Below, piece after piece: positions 22,956 through 34,400 of a stretch of DNA of 64,000 bases. The stretch spans positions 41,001-105,000 of the forward strand of contig JACEEZ010024145.1 of NCBI GenBank assembly GCA_016584305.1. The letters run 5' to 3'. Positions within the stretch are counted from its first letter, which is position 1. Each line of letters opens with the position of its first letter. Under the pieces are notes generated by a model. That model ran no database searches, was not told the origin of the DNA, and saw nothing but the letters and a program-made list of their open reading frames with translations. Origin of the DNA: Chionoecetes opilio (taxonomy: Eukaryota > Arthropoda > Malacostraca > Decapoda > Majidae). A program made the position numbers and the translations under genes.

Positions 22956-23349
22956 CTGTGGCCAATCCGCCTCTGGGGTCATACTCCTTCAGATTCATAG
23001 CTAGAATACGGAGATTGATGGAGAGAAGCAGCTGCTCGTCTGCTAGCAGACGAGGATACGTCTCCGGCATAAACGTCTCACAAACGTACCATACTGCGCT
23101 ACAGAGGGCCGGCCCCGCCAGGACTCAGACTGGCCCAAGACCCTCCGGCCCACCGGGACACGTACAGCCCGGTTTGCCCTATGGCCAATCCGCCCCTGCG
23201 TCTGCCACCATCTCTGTTGTAGTCTCTTCGGCACTTTGTATGCACCTTCTGACAAGGCACGACCTGTACATTGTCATCGGCTCCTGCACTAGCAATTCCT
23301 TCACAACCTTTCTCCGTCAGCGTCACTACCGGGGATCTATTAGATAATG

Positions 23350-24720
23350 GTTCACTACAGAAAACACACTCGGCCATACCAGCCCTGAAAGAAAGTAGTG
23401 TCAAAATCCCTTTATCACAAACCCTATTATCATGAATAAAACATATAGGCAGTGGCCTTAAATATGACTGCATCTATTCGAAATCATGTTTTTCTGGAAG
23501 ATTAGCTATGAAACCATAGGTGTAGGTACCAATTTTAGATTCCTACTGTGAATATTGGCTGAGTTGCGTCATGATGTATGCAGGAAAACTGGCTCATAGA
23601 TATATAATTTTCAATGGTAAAATTTAGCATGTTTCAATGTTGGGACTAAGTGGGATTTTTTATATGTTATTTCTAACTCCTCAAAACTGGTTTCGTTTAT
23701 TTTGCAATTAGTGACGGGTTTGGCCAAATTTGCGCCAAAATGAATAGACTAATAGGTCTTAGGTGGGTGAATATTACAGGGGGACATGTTCCCCTCCACA
23801 TTTTGGAGTCGGGGAGACAGGGTATCATCCCCCCCCCCTCCCCCCCCACACACACACACACACTTTTAACCGTAAAAGTAACGTTATAATTTTTCAATGG
23901 AATGGTTTTCAGCTTAACTTTTAAGAAACAAGGATTGAAAAATAGTGTTATCTCTAGAGCCTTTTACAATAACATGTGCTTGCATTGTGCACACATTTAC
24001 CCTCACCCTCCACCGGCGGCCACCCGGACCTCCCATACAGTGCTCACAAGATAGTATGTTGGTGATTGTCCTCCACGAATGAAGCCAAAACGAGGCCCCT
24101 GAGTTTTATCAATCCTGCCATATCTCGTTTACTACCTTATGAAGGACTAATCTTTTGTCATATAAGTCTTCTACTAACCTTCAAACCTTTTGGCAAACTG
24201 TTACATTGGTCAAAATTACTAACAAAACTTATCTTATATGAATAAAATAAACTGCCGCCGCCATTCATGCAGCCCAGCAGCTCACCTTTCCCAGGCCGGC
24301 GGCGTCAGCCACGGCATGCTCAGTGCTCACTTGTCCCCCCCCCAGGATTGGTTAGGTTAAGGTTGGGTTAATTTTGTTTTATTCATGAACTATATTTTTC
24401 TGGTAGATTTTAGATGTGTTTAAGAACAATCTGAAGTTTGTTTTTCTTGGAAATCACTAGTTTTTCAGAGGTAAGGTGAAGGGGATAAAAATACGTTTTA
24501 TATAAGATTACCGAGGGCTTCAAGGTGCACCTAAATTTGTTTAAAACTCAAAAAACTACCACCGAGGTAGCCGAGGTGTGCCGGGGTGAAGTGTATGGAC
24601 AGACAGGAGCTCGTGAAGATACTTCTGCTGTGGTTTCCCCTTTGAGAGAATTTCATTAAATAGATGTCAGGTCAGAGTGGATGGGATGGGAAGTTGTACT
24701 GAAAACATTGCACTCTTGTA
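23350..24720. other. No gene seen
   Basis: AT-rich sequence with a C run and short (CA)n at about 23,829-23,860. No open frame with a recognisable domain and no inverted element was found. Confidence 0.4.
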
Positions 24721-24726
24721 ACACTT

Positions 24727-25012
24727 ATGCACCTCCGTGGTGCAGTGGCTAGCACGCCTGCTGCACGCCTGCTGCACGCCTGCTGCGAACCAGCGGGCCC
24801 TGAATCTCGGCCAAGGCAGTCGGTGTGCAGCCCAGCTGTTCATCCATCCTTTCATGGTTGGTCGATAAATGGGTACCTGGGGAAACCTACGGAAGGTAAC
24901 TGTGGTGGCCCGGATGTCACACTAGCCCTGTCCCGGGGTAGTGGGACCCACCACAGGCTCAAAGCCTAATGCCACGCACAGCATAGTGTATGCCCCCGTC
25001 TTTACCTTACCT
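24727..25012 (+). mobile_element. tRNA-headed SINE family B, near full length
   Basis: The head, CACCTCCGTGGTGCAGTGGC then TAGCACGCCTGCTG, has an A-box-like TGGTGCAGTGGCTAGC; the B-box region (CGGGCCCTGAATCTCGG) is degenerate. The body carries GGGTACCTGGGGAAACC, CCCGGATGTCACACTAGCCC and CACAGGCTCAAAGCC. The 3' end reads CCGTCTTTACCTTACC. The CGCCTGCTGCA portion is triplicated. Other copies are inverted at 27.05 and 29.46 kb, with partial ones at 8.75 and 35.78 kb. Confidence 0.75.
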
Positions 25013-25089
25013 TTTAGCACACTAGAATGGCCTACAGACAACAATATCAATGATGATAGACTTGTTCGCCATGACAGTTTAACGTGTTT

Positions 25090-26006
25090 ATCTGTGTAAC
25101 GCGAGAAAATGGGTTAAAACTTTTGACTCATGATTGACGAAGAGTTTACGTTGAGTGGGAGGGGGTAAAGTAATATATAAATGTCGAGTAATGAAATGCG
25201 TAATTTTCCTTCACTCCTCAGTTCTGAATCACTATATAAAAATATATTTAGATATATTTTGTACCGACGGTAACTGGTGACGTCAGCGGGCCAGGCAAGG
25301 AGGAAGGTAGCTCGCCATATTAGATGTCTTTTGGGGTCTACGTGTCAGAGTGGAGAGACGTGCGGGGAGGTGTGGTTTTCAACCCTGGATAAGGTACGTG
25401 CAGGGAAAATGTGTTGGTAGGGATGTAGATGAGATTGATTGATTATCTGTGATAACATGAAAGCTAATGGAAGGTGTTATTCATAGGGTTCAAGGTAGCT
25501 GTGGAGAGACGGCTGGATGAGCAGTGGGGGAACACCTGTGAACGCCTCTGTTTGAACACCAGGGATACAGCTAAGGATTAGTCTCATAGCTGGAGTGTGT
25601 GGGCATTGATACTTGACTCAGAGAATCAGTGTGACGGGAAAAGTTACACAGAGAACCAGTGACGGGAACTTTACTTAATGATTTAGGTTAAGAAGGAGTT
25701 ATAGGATTACGTTTGTGAGCACGAGCTGAGAGTCGCGTCGTGGCGATGTTGTTAGCATTAAGTAGAGAGATAAGTTAATGATTTAGGTTAAGAAGGAGTT
25801 GGGAAGTAATTACTGGTGTATCAGTAAAGTGCAAATATATTAAGGTTCTGATAACGCGTTATTATTCAGACCCATTAGTACTTGCATATTTTCTTAATCT
25901 TATGATTTTTTTGTCCCACTTATTGTGGGTGGTGGCAGCGTAATAGCCAGGATTGTGGAGCCCTCTTGAATTAACGTCAAAGTAATAAACCTATAAAGGG
26001 GGGCAC
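25090..26006. other. Unassigned; LTR/PBS-like signature near 25,931
   Basis: No ORF is supported. A GTTAATGATTTAGGTTAAGAAGG-like block occurs twice (about 25,675 and 25,772). At 25,931 the words TGGTGGCAGCG follow CCCACTTATTGTGGG; TGGTGGCAGCG resembles a retroelement primer-binding site just after an LTR. No second LTR or pol sequence is seen, so this is only a hint. Confidence 0.25.
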
Positions 26007-26017
26007 TACAGCTGTAA

Positions 26018-27039
26018 CTGAGAGTGCTGTTCTGGGACTGAGAGTGCTGTGAAGTGTGGGGCAGGTGTATCCACCTTCTTTCCTGTGAATACAGGAGTGA
26101 GGCAAGGGTGTGTCCTTGCCCCATCACTTTTCAACGCTTGTATGGACTGGGTATTGGACAAGGTTGTAGATCAAAGTGATTGTGGAGCATCCGTCGGCAA
26201 CACCAAGATCACTGATCTTGTTTTTGCCGATGATGCAGTAATCTTTGCTGAGTCACTGGAGGTCCTGGTGATGGCTCTTGAGGCGCTGCACGAGGAGGCA
26301 AAGCCTTTGGGACTTGAGGTCTCCTGGCTCAAGACCAAGGTCCAGGTATTTGGAGACTTACTAGATGAAGCAGTACAGTCTGTTCATGTGTGTGGCGAGG
26401 ACATTGAGATCTTGGAAAGTTTTACATACCTTGGTAGCGCAGTCCATAATGACGGCGGGTCACGTCAAGAAGTCTTACGACGGATTGGCATAGCCCGCGG
26501 TGTTATGGACTCGCTCAGCGGGAGTATTTGGCGTTGTCGGTACCTGTGCAGGAGGACAAAGATCCGGATCTTCAAGTCGCTTGTGATCCCTGTCTTACTC
26601 TATGGTTGTGAGACATGGACACTAAATAGTGACTTGAAGAGACGAATCAATGCCTTTGGTAATAAGTGTCTTCGCAGAATCATGGGGTATCGCTGGGATG
26701 ATTACGTGTCAAATCAGCGATTGCACCGTGAGACTGAATCGAGGCCTATTACCTGCATAGTCCGTCAGCGCCAACTTCGGCTATATGGGCATGTGGCACG
26801 CTACCCTGAAACCGATCCTTCCCATCGGGTTGTATCTGTAAGAGACAATCCGGCGTGGAGGAGGCCAAGGGGGCGCCCACAAGGCTCGTGGCTGGGGCAA
26901 GTTGATGTTTCTTGTCGAGAGCTGCTTGGTATGGGAAAGGAGCCTGCATGGGAACTCGCGCGTGGTGACCCCCGGGAGTGGCGTCGTAGGGTGGGCGAGG
27001 CGACGCGCCCCCCGGCGTATGCCCCTAATGATGGATTGA
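26018..27039 (+). mobile_element. RTE-like LINE copy 2, 5'-truncated, with 11-bp target duplication
   Basis: The open frame 26,049-27,050 repeats residues of the first copy from KCGAGVS to the end with only a handful of amino-acid changes (e.g. His to Arg, Glu to Asp, Leu to Arg). The FADD catalytic motif is intact. The direct repeat TACAGCTGTAA flanks it (26,007-26,017 and 27,040-27,050). At the 5' junction CTGAGAGTGCTG is present twice 20 bp apart, suggesting a template slip during reverse transcription. It starts within the palm domain, so it is dead on arrival, but the insertion is recent. Confidence 0.9.
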
Positions 27040-27050
27040 TACAGCTGTAA

Positions 27051-27345
27051 GTAAAGGTAAAGATGGGGACATACGCTATCCTGCGCGTGGCCTCGGTGCT
27101 CATCTCCGTGGCATTAACCCTTGAGCCTGCTGTGGTGGGTGAGAATCCGCTACCGTGGGACACAGGGCTAGTGTGACATCCTCGTTATCATGTTATTCAC
27201 ACTAACCCCAGGTTTCCCCAGGTACACATTTATCCCGGAAAGGAAGGATGAACAGCTGGGTGGCCGACTGCAATGGCCAAGATTCGAGCCAGGGCACAGA
27301 CTGGTAGCGAGGCAGGCTAGCCACTGCACCACGGAGGCGACATCA
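27051..27345 (-). mobile_element. tRNA-headed SINE family B, inverted copy
   Basis: The tail GTAAAGGTAAAGATGG begins directly at the RTE target duplication. The body (GGTGCTCATCTCCGTGGCAT, GACACAGGGCTAGTGTGACA, CCCAGGTACACATTTATC) and the head (inverted: CGCCTCCGTGGTGCAGTGGC, near 27,342) match the family. The B-box here reads GATTCGAGCC in the plus direction. Confidence 0.75.
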
Positions 27346-28372
27346 CCTGTGATACTCTTGATTCAGAAGTAATAAACGTTTAGTTGATTGTTTGGTCTTG
27401 TGTGCTTCCAACAAGGATTGACAACAGATGGGGTTAGGAAGAGCAACATTGAATGTCACAATAGGCACTTCAGAGGTGCATCAAAACACGTCTGTATTAA
27501 TGACCTATTTATTCCCATATTTATACATAACATTAAAACCTTCCTTTTACATTTTTTACATTTTTACTTTTACATTACACTGGTAAAACTTCTCTCTCTG
27601 ATCAAGTGATACTTTTGAATAGATACAACCTTAAAAGGAGGGAATGAGAGAGAGAACAAGACTACTCTGTGCTTCCCTGCAAACCACAGTCACCACAAAC
27701 TTTACTTTTTAACAGTGATCAAGATCTGCAAGCCCCTCTGAACAAAGGCTGCTTCAGGGGCTGGAGGCGACCCTTCCAGGACAACACAGGCAAGGCAACC
27801 CAACACTACTGGTACAACACTACAGCACACAGGCAGGACGGGGCTGCTTCAGGGGCTTCAGGGGCTTCAGGGGCTTCAGGGCTACACACAAAATGTATGC
27901 TTGGATCGCTTCATCAAGTTAAAGGCTCGTTTAGATGTCAAGCTTACCCTGTGAAAGCTATGTATAATAAATTGGCACAATAATTTTCTGTTAAAAGCAT
28001 ACAGTATATGTTTAAATTAATGTTGAATTAAAACTGAAATTTTATTAAAATAAATTCATTCAGCATCGTGAAAATTCTAAAAATTGGTATAATACATATT
28101 TATTATAATTCTTTTAGTATATATGCATAAAGGAGATAATTTATTAAATATTTCATATTAAAAAATATACTCAAAACTTTGACTTAATAAAATTCACTCA
28201 AAATATTGATTAACAAAATAAATCATTACTGAGACGGACTTTGACACAACCAAAAATGTTGCAATTCACAGTTTTCTTCGGTGCATCACAGCGCTTCACA
28301 ACAACATTGATCAAGTTTTGATTCTGTCCCGGCATGACTGACGGGCGGCAGCGGCTCTCGGCCCTCTGCCCT
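27346..28372 (-). other. Vha100 3' UTR and downstream flank
   Basis: The stretch after the Vha100 stop codon is AT-rich. On the minus strand AATAAA occurs at 28,145-28,140 and again at 28,104-28,099, about 230-270 bp past the stop, both plausible poly(A) signals. Beyond these I see only a 9-bp tandem GGGGCTTCA (27,843-27,880) and no gene. Confidence 0.4.
28140..28145 (-). terminator. Candidate poly(A) signal for Vha100
   Basis: AATAAA on the minus strand, about 230 bases after the stop codon. A second AATAAA lies at 28,099-28,104. The choice cannot be settled from sequence alone. Confidence 0.35.
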
Positions 28373-28469
28373 CTAGACCTCCTCGTCATCGCCGTTGATG
28401 ATGTGCTTGAAGGTGAGTGGAGCAAAGGCATATCCTTCACCCTTGTAGAACTTCGACTGGAACTCCACC
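28373..28469 (-). CDS. Vha100: Vha100 terminal exon and stop codon
   Basis: 97 bp, phase 2 in; acceptor TGCCTCAG|GGTGGA. It encodes [20 protein letters not shown], then [11 protein letters not shown] and TAG (28,375-28,373). The V-E-F-Q-x-K-F-Y-x-G-x-G-Y-x-F-x-P-F/L pattern is the invariant C-terminus of the family, and the acidic tail is usual. Confidence 0.95.
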
Positions 28470-31400
28470 CTGAGGCAGAAACCAGGCAACATTAACACAC
28501 ACATCTCACACACACATTAAAAATATGCAAGTACTTGTGGGTCGTGTTGAAGGGGAGTGAGGGGAAAAAATTCATCTTACTCTTTCATTAAATTTCATAT
28601 ATATTATATGTACTTTGCCACATTGTTTTTAAACATGAGAATTGCTCGTCTCCCCTCCTTTCATCTGATTCCCCTCACACTGCACAACACACTACACACT
28701 GCTGGCAGAAAAAGATGAGATCAGCCCATTGAATATGTGATCAGAATATACAGTGAGGTCTGACATTTGGAGTGTTCAGATTTGGCGACCCCATCAATTC
28801 CAACCTTATTCACATTCGGTAACCATATTCTCCCATTAGGTGACAACATTCCCCTCCAGGAAACACTAAACCATATTGTTCCCCCTGCCTGCCTGCCCCC
28901 ACATGGCCATCCCCACAGCCTTGCCACATGGCTGGGATGCCACACAACTTGATTCAAAGAGGACAAGGCTCTTGACTCTCCTACATGGTAATGATAGGGA
29001 ATGAATTGACATCAGCGTGACATCTAAAGGTACCAAATGCATACTTCATGTAAAAAGTCCACAAAAATTGAGAAAAGGAATATGAAAGAATCAGCGTGTT
29101 GCTAAAATAATAACTCTTTTCTGTACAGTCTACAATTATATTAATAAAAAATTCATAATGCAGCCCATACATCTGCCAGATAGAAGGAAGGCACAATCAA
29201 GAGAGGAAGCACAGGAAGGAGAGAGTGGGCAGACTTACCAGTGGAGACGCAGGGTGTGGAGGAAGGCAGACAGGCCCTCCATCAGCACCAGGATGCTCAC
29301 CGTGAGGGCAGCCCAGGCGCTAAAGATCAGGTACAGCATCACAGAGCCCACCAACGAGCTCTGCAAGACACACACACAGGACTTAGGGGAGTTTCTTACT
29401 TGTTTTGCCAATATTAATAGTACTTCTAATATTTAGTGCCACTTGACTACGTTTACAGTACCAGGTAAAAAAGTAATGATGGGGGCATACGCTAAGCTGC
29501 GTGTGGCCTCGGTGCTCATCTCCGTGGCATTAGCCCTTGAGCCTGTGGTGCCCCGGGACACGGGGCTAGTGTGGCATCCGGGTTACCACAGTTACTTTCC
29601 CCAGGTACCCTTTTATCAAACATCCCCGAAAGGAAGGACGAACAGCTGGGTGGGCTGCACGCCAACTGCCCTGGCCGGATTCCAACCCGTTCCCGCAGAC
29701 TCATAGCCCGGCACGCTGGCCACCACGGAGGCGACGTACCAGGTACATTATGATCAATTTCTTCCTATGCTCTCTCTGTCTCTACTTGAGATGATACAAA
29801 AGACAAAATAGCATCATTCAATCCCTCACCAGCCATTAAGTAAACCCTTGGGTCCAGGAACATCCATTTTTGTCTGTACCAAGTGTTAAAAGTGTCTTGT
29901 TTTTTTGACAAATCTCACCAAAATTAAAATCATTTTGCAGTATATATGATGGTGCTCGTCAAGATAGTGTGAACTCTCAGATGTGAGTGTGCATTATTAT
30001 GGTGAAAAAAAAAGGGTGTTCTTGAGGGTGAAGTATTTTGGTCAGAATAAAGTCAACCCTATGACGTTACAGTATCTGGGGAAGGAAGGAAGGCAGGCAG
30101 GTTAGAATACGAGCCAGTGTCTTTAGTTTCCGCGTGGAGTGTTCTTGTGTTGGATGTCTCTGTGACCTTGATAATGCTTTGTGCTATTTATGGAAGGGTT
30201 TTTTCTGTGCTTCTGTTGACCCCTTCAAAAGACTTATCATGTGAAAGTATTGCATGAATCATTGGTTTGAGGTCATTCTCCCACAGCAATTGGTGAGTTA
30301 CTGTCTATTACGCACATCAGTTTGCAAGTATCTTCGTAGGCTTAGTGAAGTTTGCGGCGTAGATACGGCAGCTGCCAAGACAAGGCTCGGGGCCTCAGGA
30401 AACAACACAATGTGCTGGTAACATTATATGACGTGAAATAGATTTCAATCCATAAGTTGCTGCCAGAATATTGAAAGAAAACAATCCCAAAGTGTTCAGT
30501 GAGGTGTCAGTATGAACTGTACTGTGTGGTGTTCATGAACTTGGATTTACCAGTGGCCAGACAGTAAAGAAAAGTGCGTAAGACAGTAACTCATAGATTT
30601 TTGGGGGAGATGACCAGCTTCTTTTTACACCATAATTTGTGCAATAACTTCATGTGAGAAGTCTTTTGTAGGGGCAATCAGAAGCACAGGAAAAACAACC
30701 TCCCATAAAGAGCACAAAACACTCTTGATGTCACAGAGAAATCCAACACAAAAACACTCTGTGTGGAAGCTGTCCAGACACTGACTCACACTTGAGGCAG
30801 CACTGCTTCCTTCCTTCCTTCCTTCCCCTCACAGATACTGTGACCTCATAGGCTTTGCTTTATAAAATACTTCATCCTCAAGAACACCACTTTTTTAGCC
30901 ATAATAATGTGCACACAGTTGAGTTTGCAGTACTTTGAAAAATGCTGTAAATGCCTTAATGAGATAATATTCTTTTACATGCTGCAATATTTTAATACAC
31001 CATTAAAAACAACACTGGGCCTAAGATTTATAAATTCTATCTTTATCTTTGATGCCTGTTTCTAAGAAGTTTGTATAAGGGGATGGCACAGCAGTCTCCA
31101 TGTATTCCTGTCCTTGCATTCCCTCCCTGCATGCTCTGGCCCTTTCATTCTTCTCTCACCCTTTGCTCTTCAATACTCTAGCACTCTGTCCTCTAGTACC
31201 ACTGCACTACTAAGCTCATAGACTACACACTCTCCGAGTCATCTCCCTCTCCACAGGTGGGCACCGTAAAAGAAAATCCACTTCCGCAAACTCACTTCCC
31301 CATCCATACCCTTACTTTCCACAGCTCTGCAAATTTCTTGAAATTTGCATTTCCTCAACTCAGCAAATCCATAAACCAATTACGTGATATTTTCACTGCA

Positions 31401-34400
31401 AAAACTGCAAAAATAAAGGTAAAGCACTTTGTAATGTAGTAAATTATTTGATCATTTAGTAAATCACTGATGTAAATTCAGGCAGCCTTTATTAGTAGTG
31501 TTTCATACATACCGTTCAGTGTCCCACAGATGTCACAATGAAGCCAGAGGTAAAATGTGAGCTCACATTTCACCTCTGTCTTCATTGTGACTCGCCACTC
31601 AATAGATCAACCTGAGTGCAAAACTAAGGGGCAATAATTAATATAAGTACAGTGCACTCCAAAATACATCTTGTTGATAGGAAGTCAGGCCCTCGGTCCT
31701 CTGGTGACACTGCATATCGAGCAGGTCCATGTTCATGAAGACCAATCTCTCTAAATCAGGTGACGTGACGTAGATGCGCATTGTGACGTCACTGTCGTCT
31801 GAGTCGCTTGTTTTTTTTCGCCAAGCCAAGCTTTTTTTGCCTCATATGAACATAAGAAAATAAGAAAGCTACAAGAAGTTGTGAGACCTACACGAGGTAG
31901 TTTGTAGTTTTCCTGTCAGACCCACAGGCATTTGAGGGTAGTTCTGTTCGCTTGCTCAGTGACCAACCACACACCATATGGCGGGCAAATTTGGGTGAGG
32001 CAAGCCGGCATAAGAAGTTCTTGGTTGCACCCCTTGTCCGATTTCTTCTGTTATCAACTCGAGGCACTTTGTCATAAGCCGGCGTGCCCAGCGGTGGTGA
32101 GCTGTGGCAAGGGTGGTGAGAGGGGCAAGGGGTGGCGTGGCATGAGGGTGCATGAGGGGGGGTGAGGGTGGCATGAGGGGGGGAATGGCGGTAGCGACCG
32201 CACAATTCGCATCCATTATTACCAAAAAAACATTCTTGTGAAAGATACATGTTGTGATCCATTCACAATATCGTCAGTTATCGTAATTTATTGATGACTT
32301 TCATTCGAAGGTACACTTTCGTTGTTGTGGTTTGGTGTCGTCCTTGGTGTGGTGTATTTACAAGTTATCAGCTGTGAGCGGGTAGTTGTTAATGAGTTTG
32401 AACCATGCACCTTTAAAAAGGAGGAATTTTGTCAGCAGATAAAAGATCTCTTTCGTGGCTACCAAGAAAAACAACCAGAGAGTAAACGAACGTAGGCAGA
32501 CCCTCATGACTCAGTACATTCGCCCTGCCAATGTGCCACAGCCTGCCCCTGCCAGCGCACCACAGCCTGCCTCTGCTGACGAGCAACAGCCTGGCCCATC
32601 AAACGAGCCCCAGCCTGGCCCTTCAAATGAACCCTTGCCCAGCCTGTCAGAGTTTGAGAGGTTTATGATGGACGTGGCAGAAATGCAAGGCCAACGCTCA
32701 CTCGCCACACTCCGAGCTCTGGGTCACACTGCGTCGTCATCCAGTGACGAATGAGTGACCTCCAAGATGCCTCGGAGCCCCTCGCCCCCGGTACATAATC
32801 CCTATTAGATTTTGGTAAGCAACAATATGCCTATTTCATCATTTCTATGCATAACTTATCATTTATATTATGTTTTGATATGCATGGGTGTGAATGAGTA
32901 TAAATGTACGGGCACGGACCGGAGGACCGATCGACCAATATCAATTTTTCATAATTGGTTGTGTGTTTCACATAGAAGGACCTCGTTTATCGACCAATTT
33001 CTCGTTTTATGTGGGACCCTCGTGTACCTCACTCACCCTGGGGCGCACGCTGCCGCACAGGAATCCTGTTCAAACTCGGAATGGCCACTTGGGAATTTGC
33101 GGAAGTACGTCCACTAACGCAAATTCGCAAATTTTTAGTCTAACGTAAACTAATGGCGAGTTTTCTGGAAAGCTAACGCCGCCAGATGTCTCTCGCGCTC
33201 TCACTTCCTCTGCCCCTTTGAGCCATGAATGATCTATCATTTACCGTAAATTCCCTGTACTTCTTAGGGACATCAGAATTACCCTTCAATACAACAACTG
33301 AAACAGTTCTTAATAAGAATTGTAGTTTACCATTTTAATTTTCTGCACTTTATGAAAATACTGGCAAAACATAGAATACTTGAAAACTATTTTTTTTAAA
33401 TCGTCTTTTCATGGAAACACTTTCATGGAAACACTGCAAGTTCAAGCAGAATGAAGCTTCAGGAAGTATGTACTTGTATGTAAGCTTTCGCTCAGTACCT
33501 GTTTTGGCTATGTCTGTCTTTCTTGCGATGAACATTTAACCAAGAAGTAATTTAAGTGCTTGGCACCTCAACGACAGTACTGTATGCAAGACAGTTGAAA
33601 CGTTTGTTTACTAAATACAAGCGGGAGCTCCGCGGCCACGTTCTCTCCCTCTGATCACCCTATGTCCTCTGGTTCATCCTATGTCATCAGGTTTATCTGT
33701 TGGAGGAAGAAGACTAACTCAGTCAGTGCGGGAATCTTTAAAGACAATCAAAATACAAGGAGTTCGGTAGAGGGAGGAGAAATGACGTTTGGAGAAACAT
33801 GGGTTGTTTGTTTTCTGAAGGACAAGGCAAGAAGAGGAAACAAAATGGTAATTAGGAATCAGGATATGCATGGGGGTCAATAAGAAAATGTTCTCGGAGG
33901 CAGAGAACTTGAAGCTCAGAGCACGAAATAAGGAGACGAAAGTCTCCGGTATGTGGGAGCGGATGCCGCGAATATTCCAGTAGAGGACAGACAGAGTGAA
34001 GAGATCAGCGGGTGATGATAGGATGACAGCCTCTGGGGTTGAGGGGTTAGGAGTATCAGGGATGTGAGCCGTGAGGGAAGGGAGCGGCGGCCAGCAGGTG
34101 CTGGTGGAGCTGAGCCGAGTCCCTAGCGGTGTGGTGACAACAGGAAAGTGAGTGATAACAGATCCTGATCGCGGGATGGTTTCTGTGGAGATGCTGAACG
34201 CCACACTGTGTTTTGGTTATATTTTTGTCGTAAGAGAGACAGACACACACAAAACAGGTACTCAGCGAATGCTTACATACAAATAGATATTTCCTGAAGC
34301 CTCATTTTGCTTGAACTTGCGTGTTTTCATGAAAAGACGATTTTTAAAGATTGAATTTTCAAGTATTCAATTTTTTGCCAATACTTTCATCAAGTGCAGA

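Noticed and set aside
24340..24375. Arthropod telomere (TTAGG)n tract
   Set aside because: Only a few imperfect GGTTAGGTTAAGG words, common as interspersed sequence.
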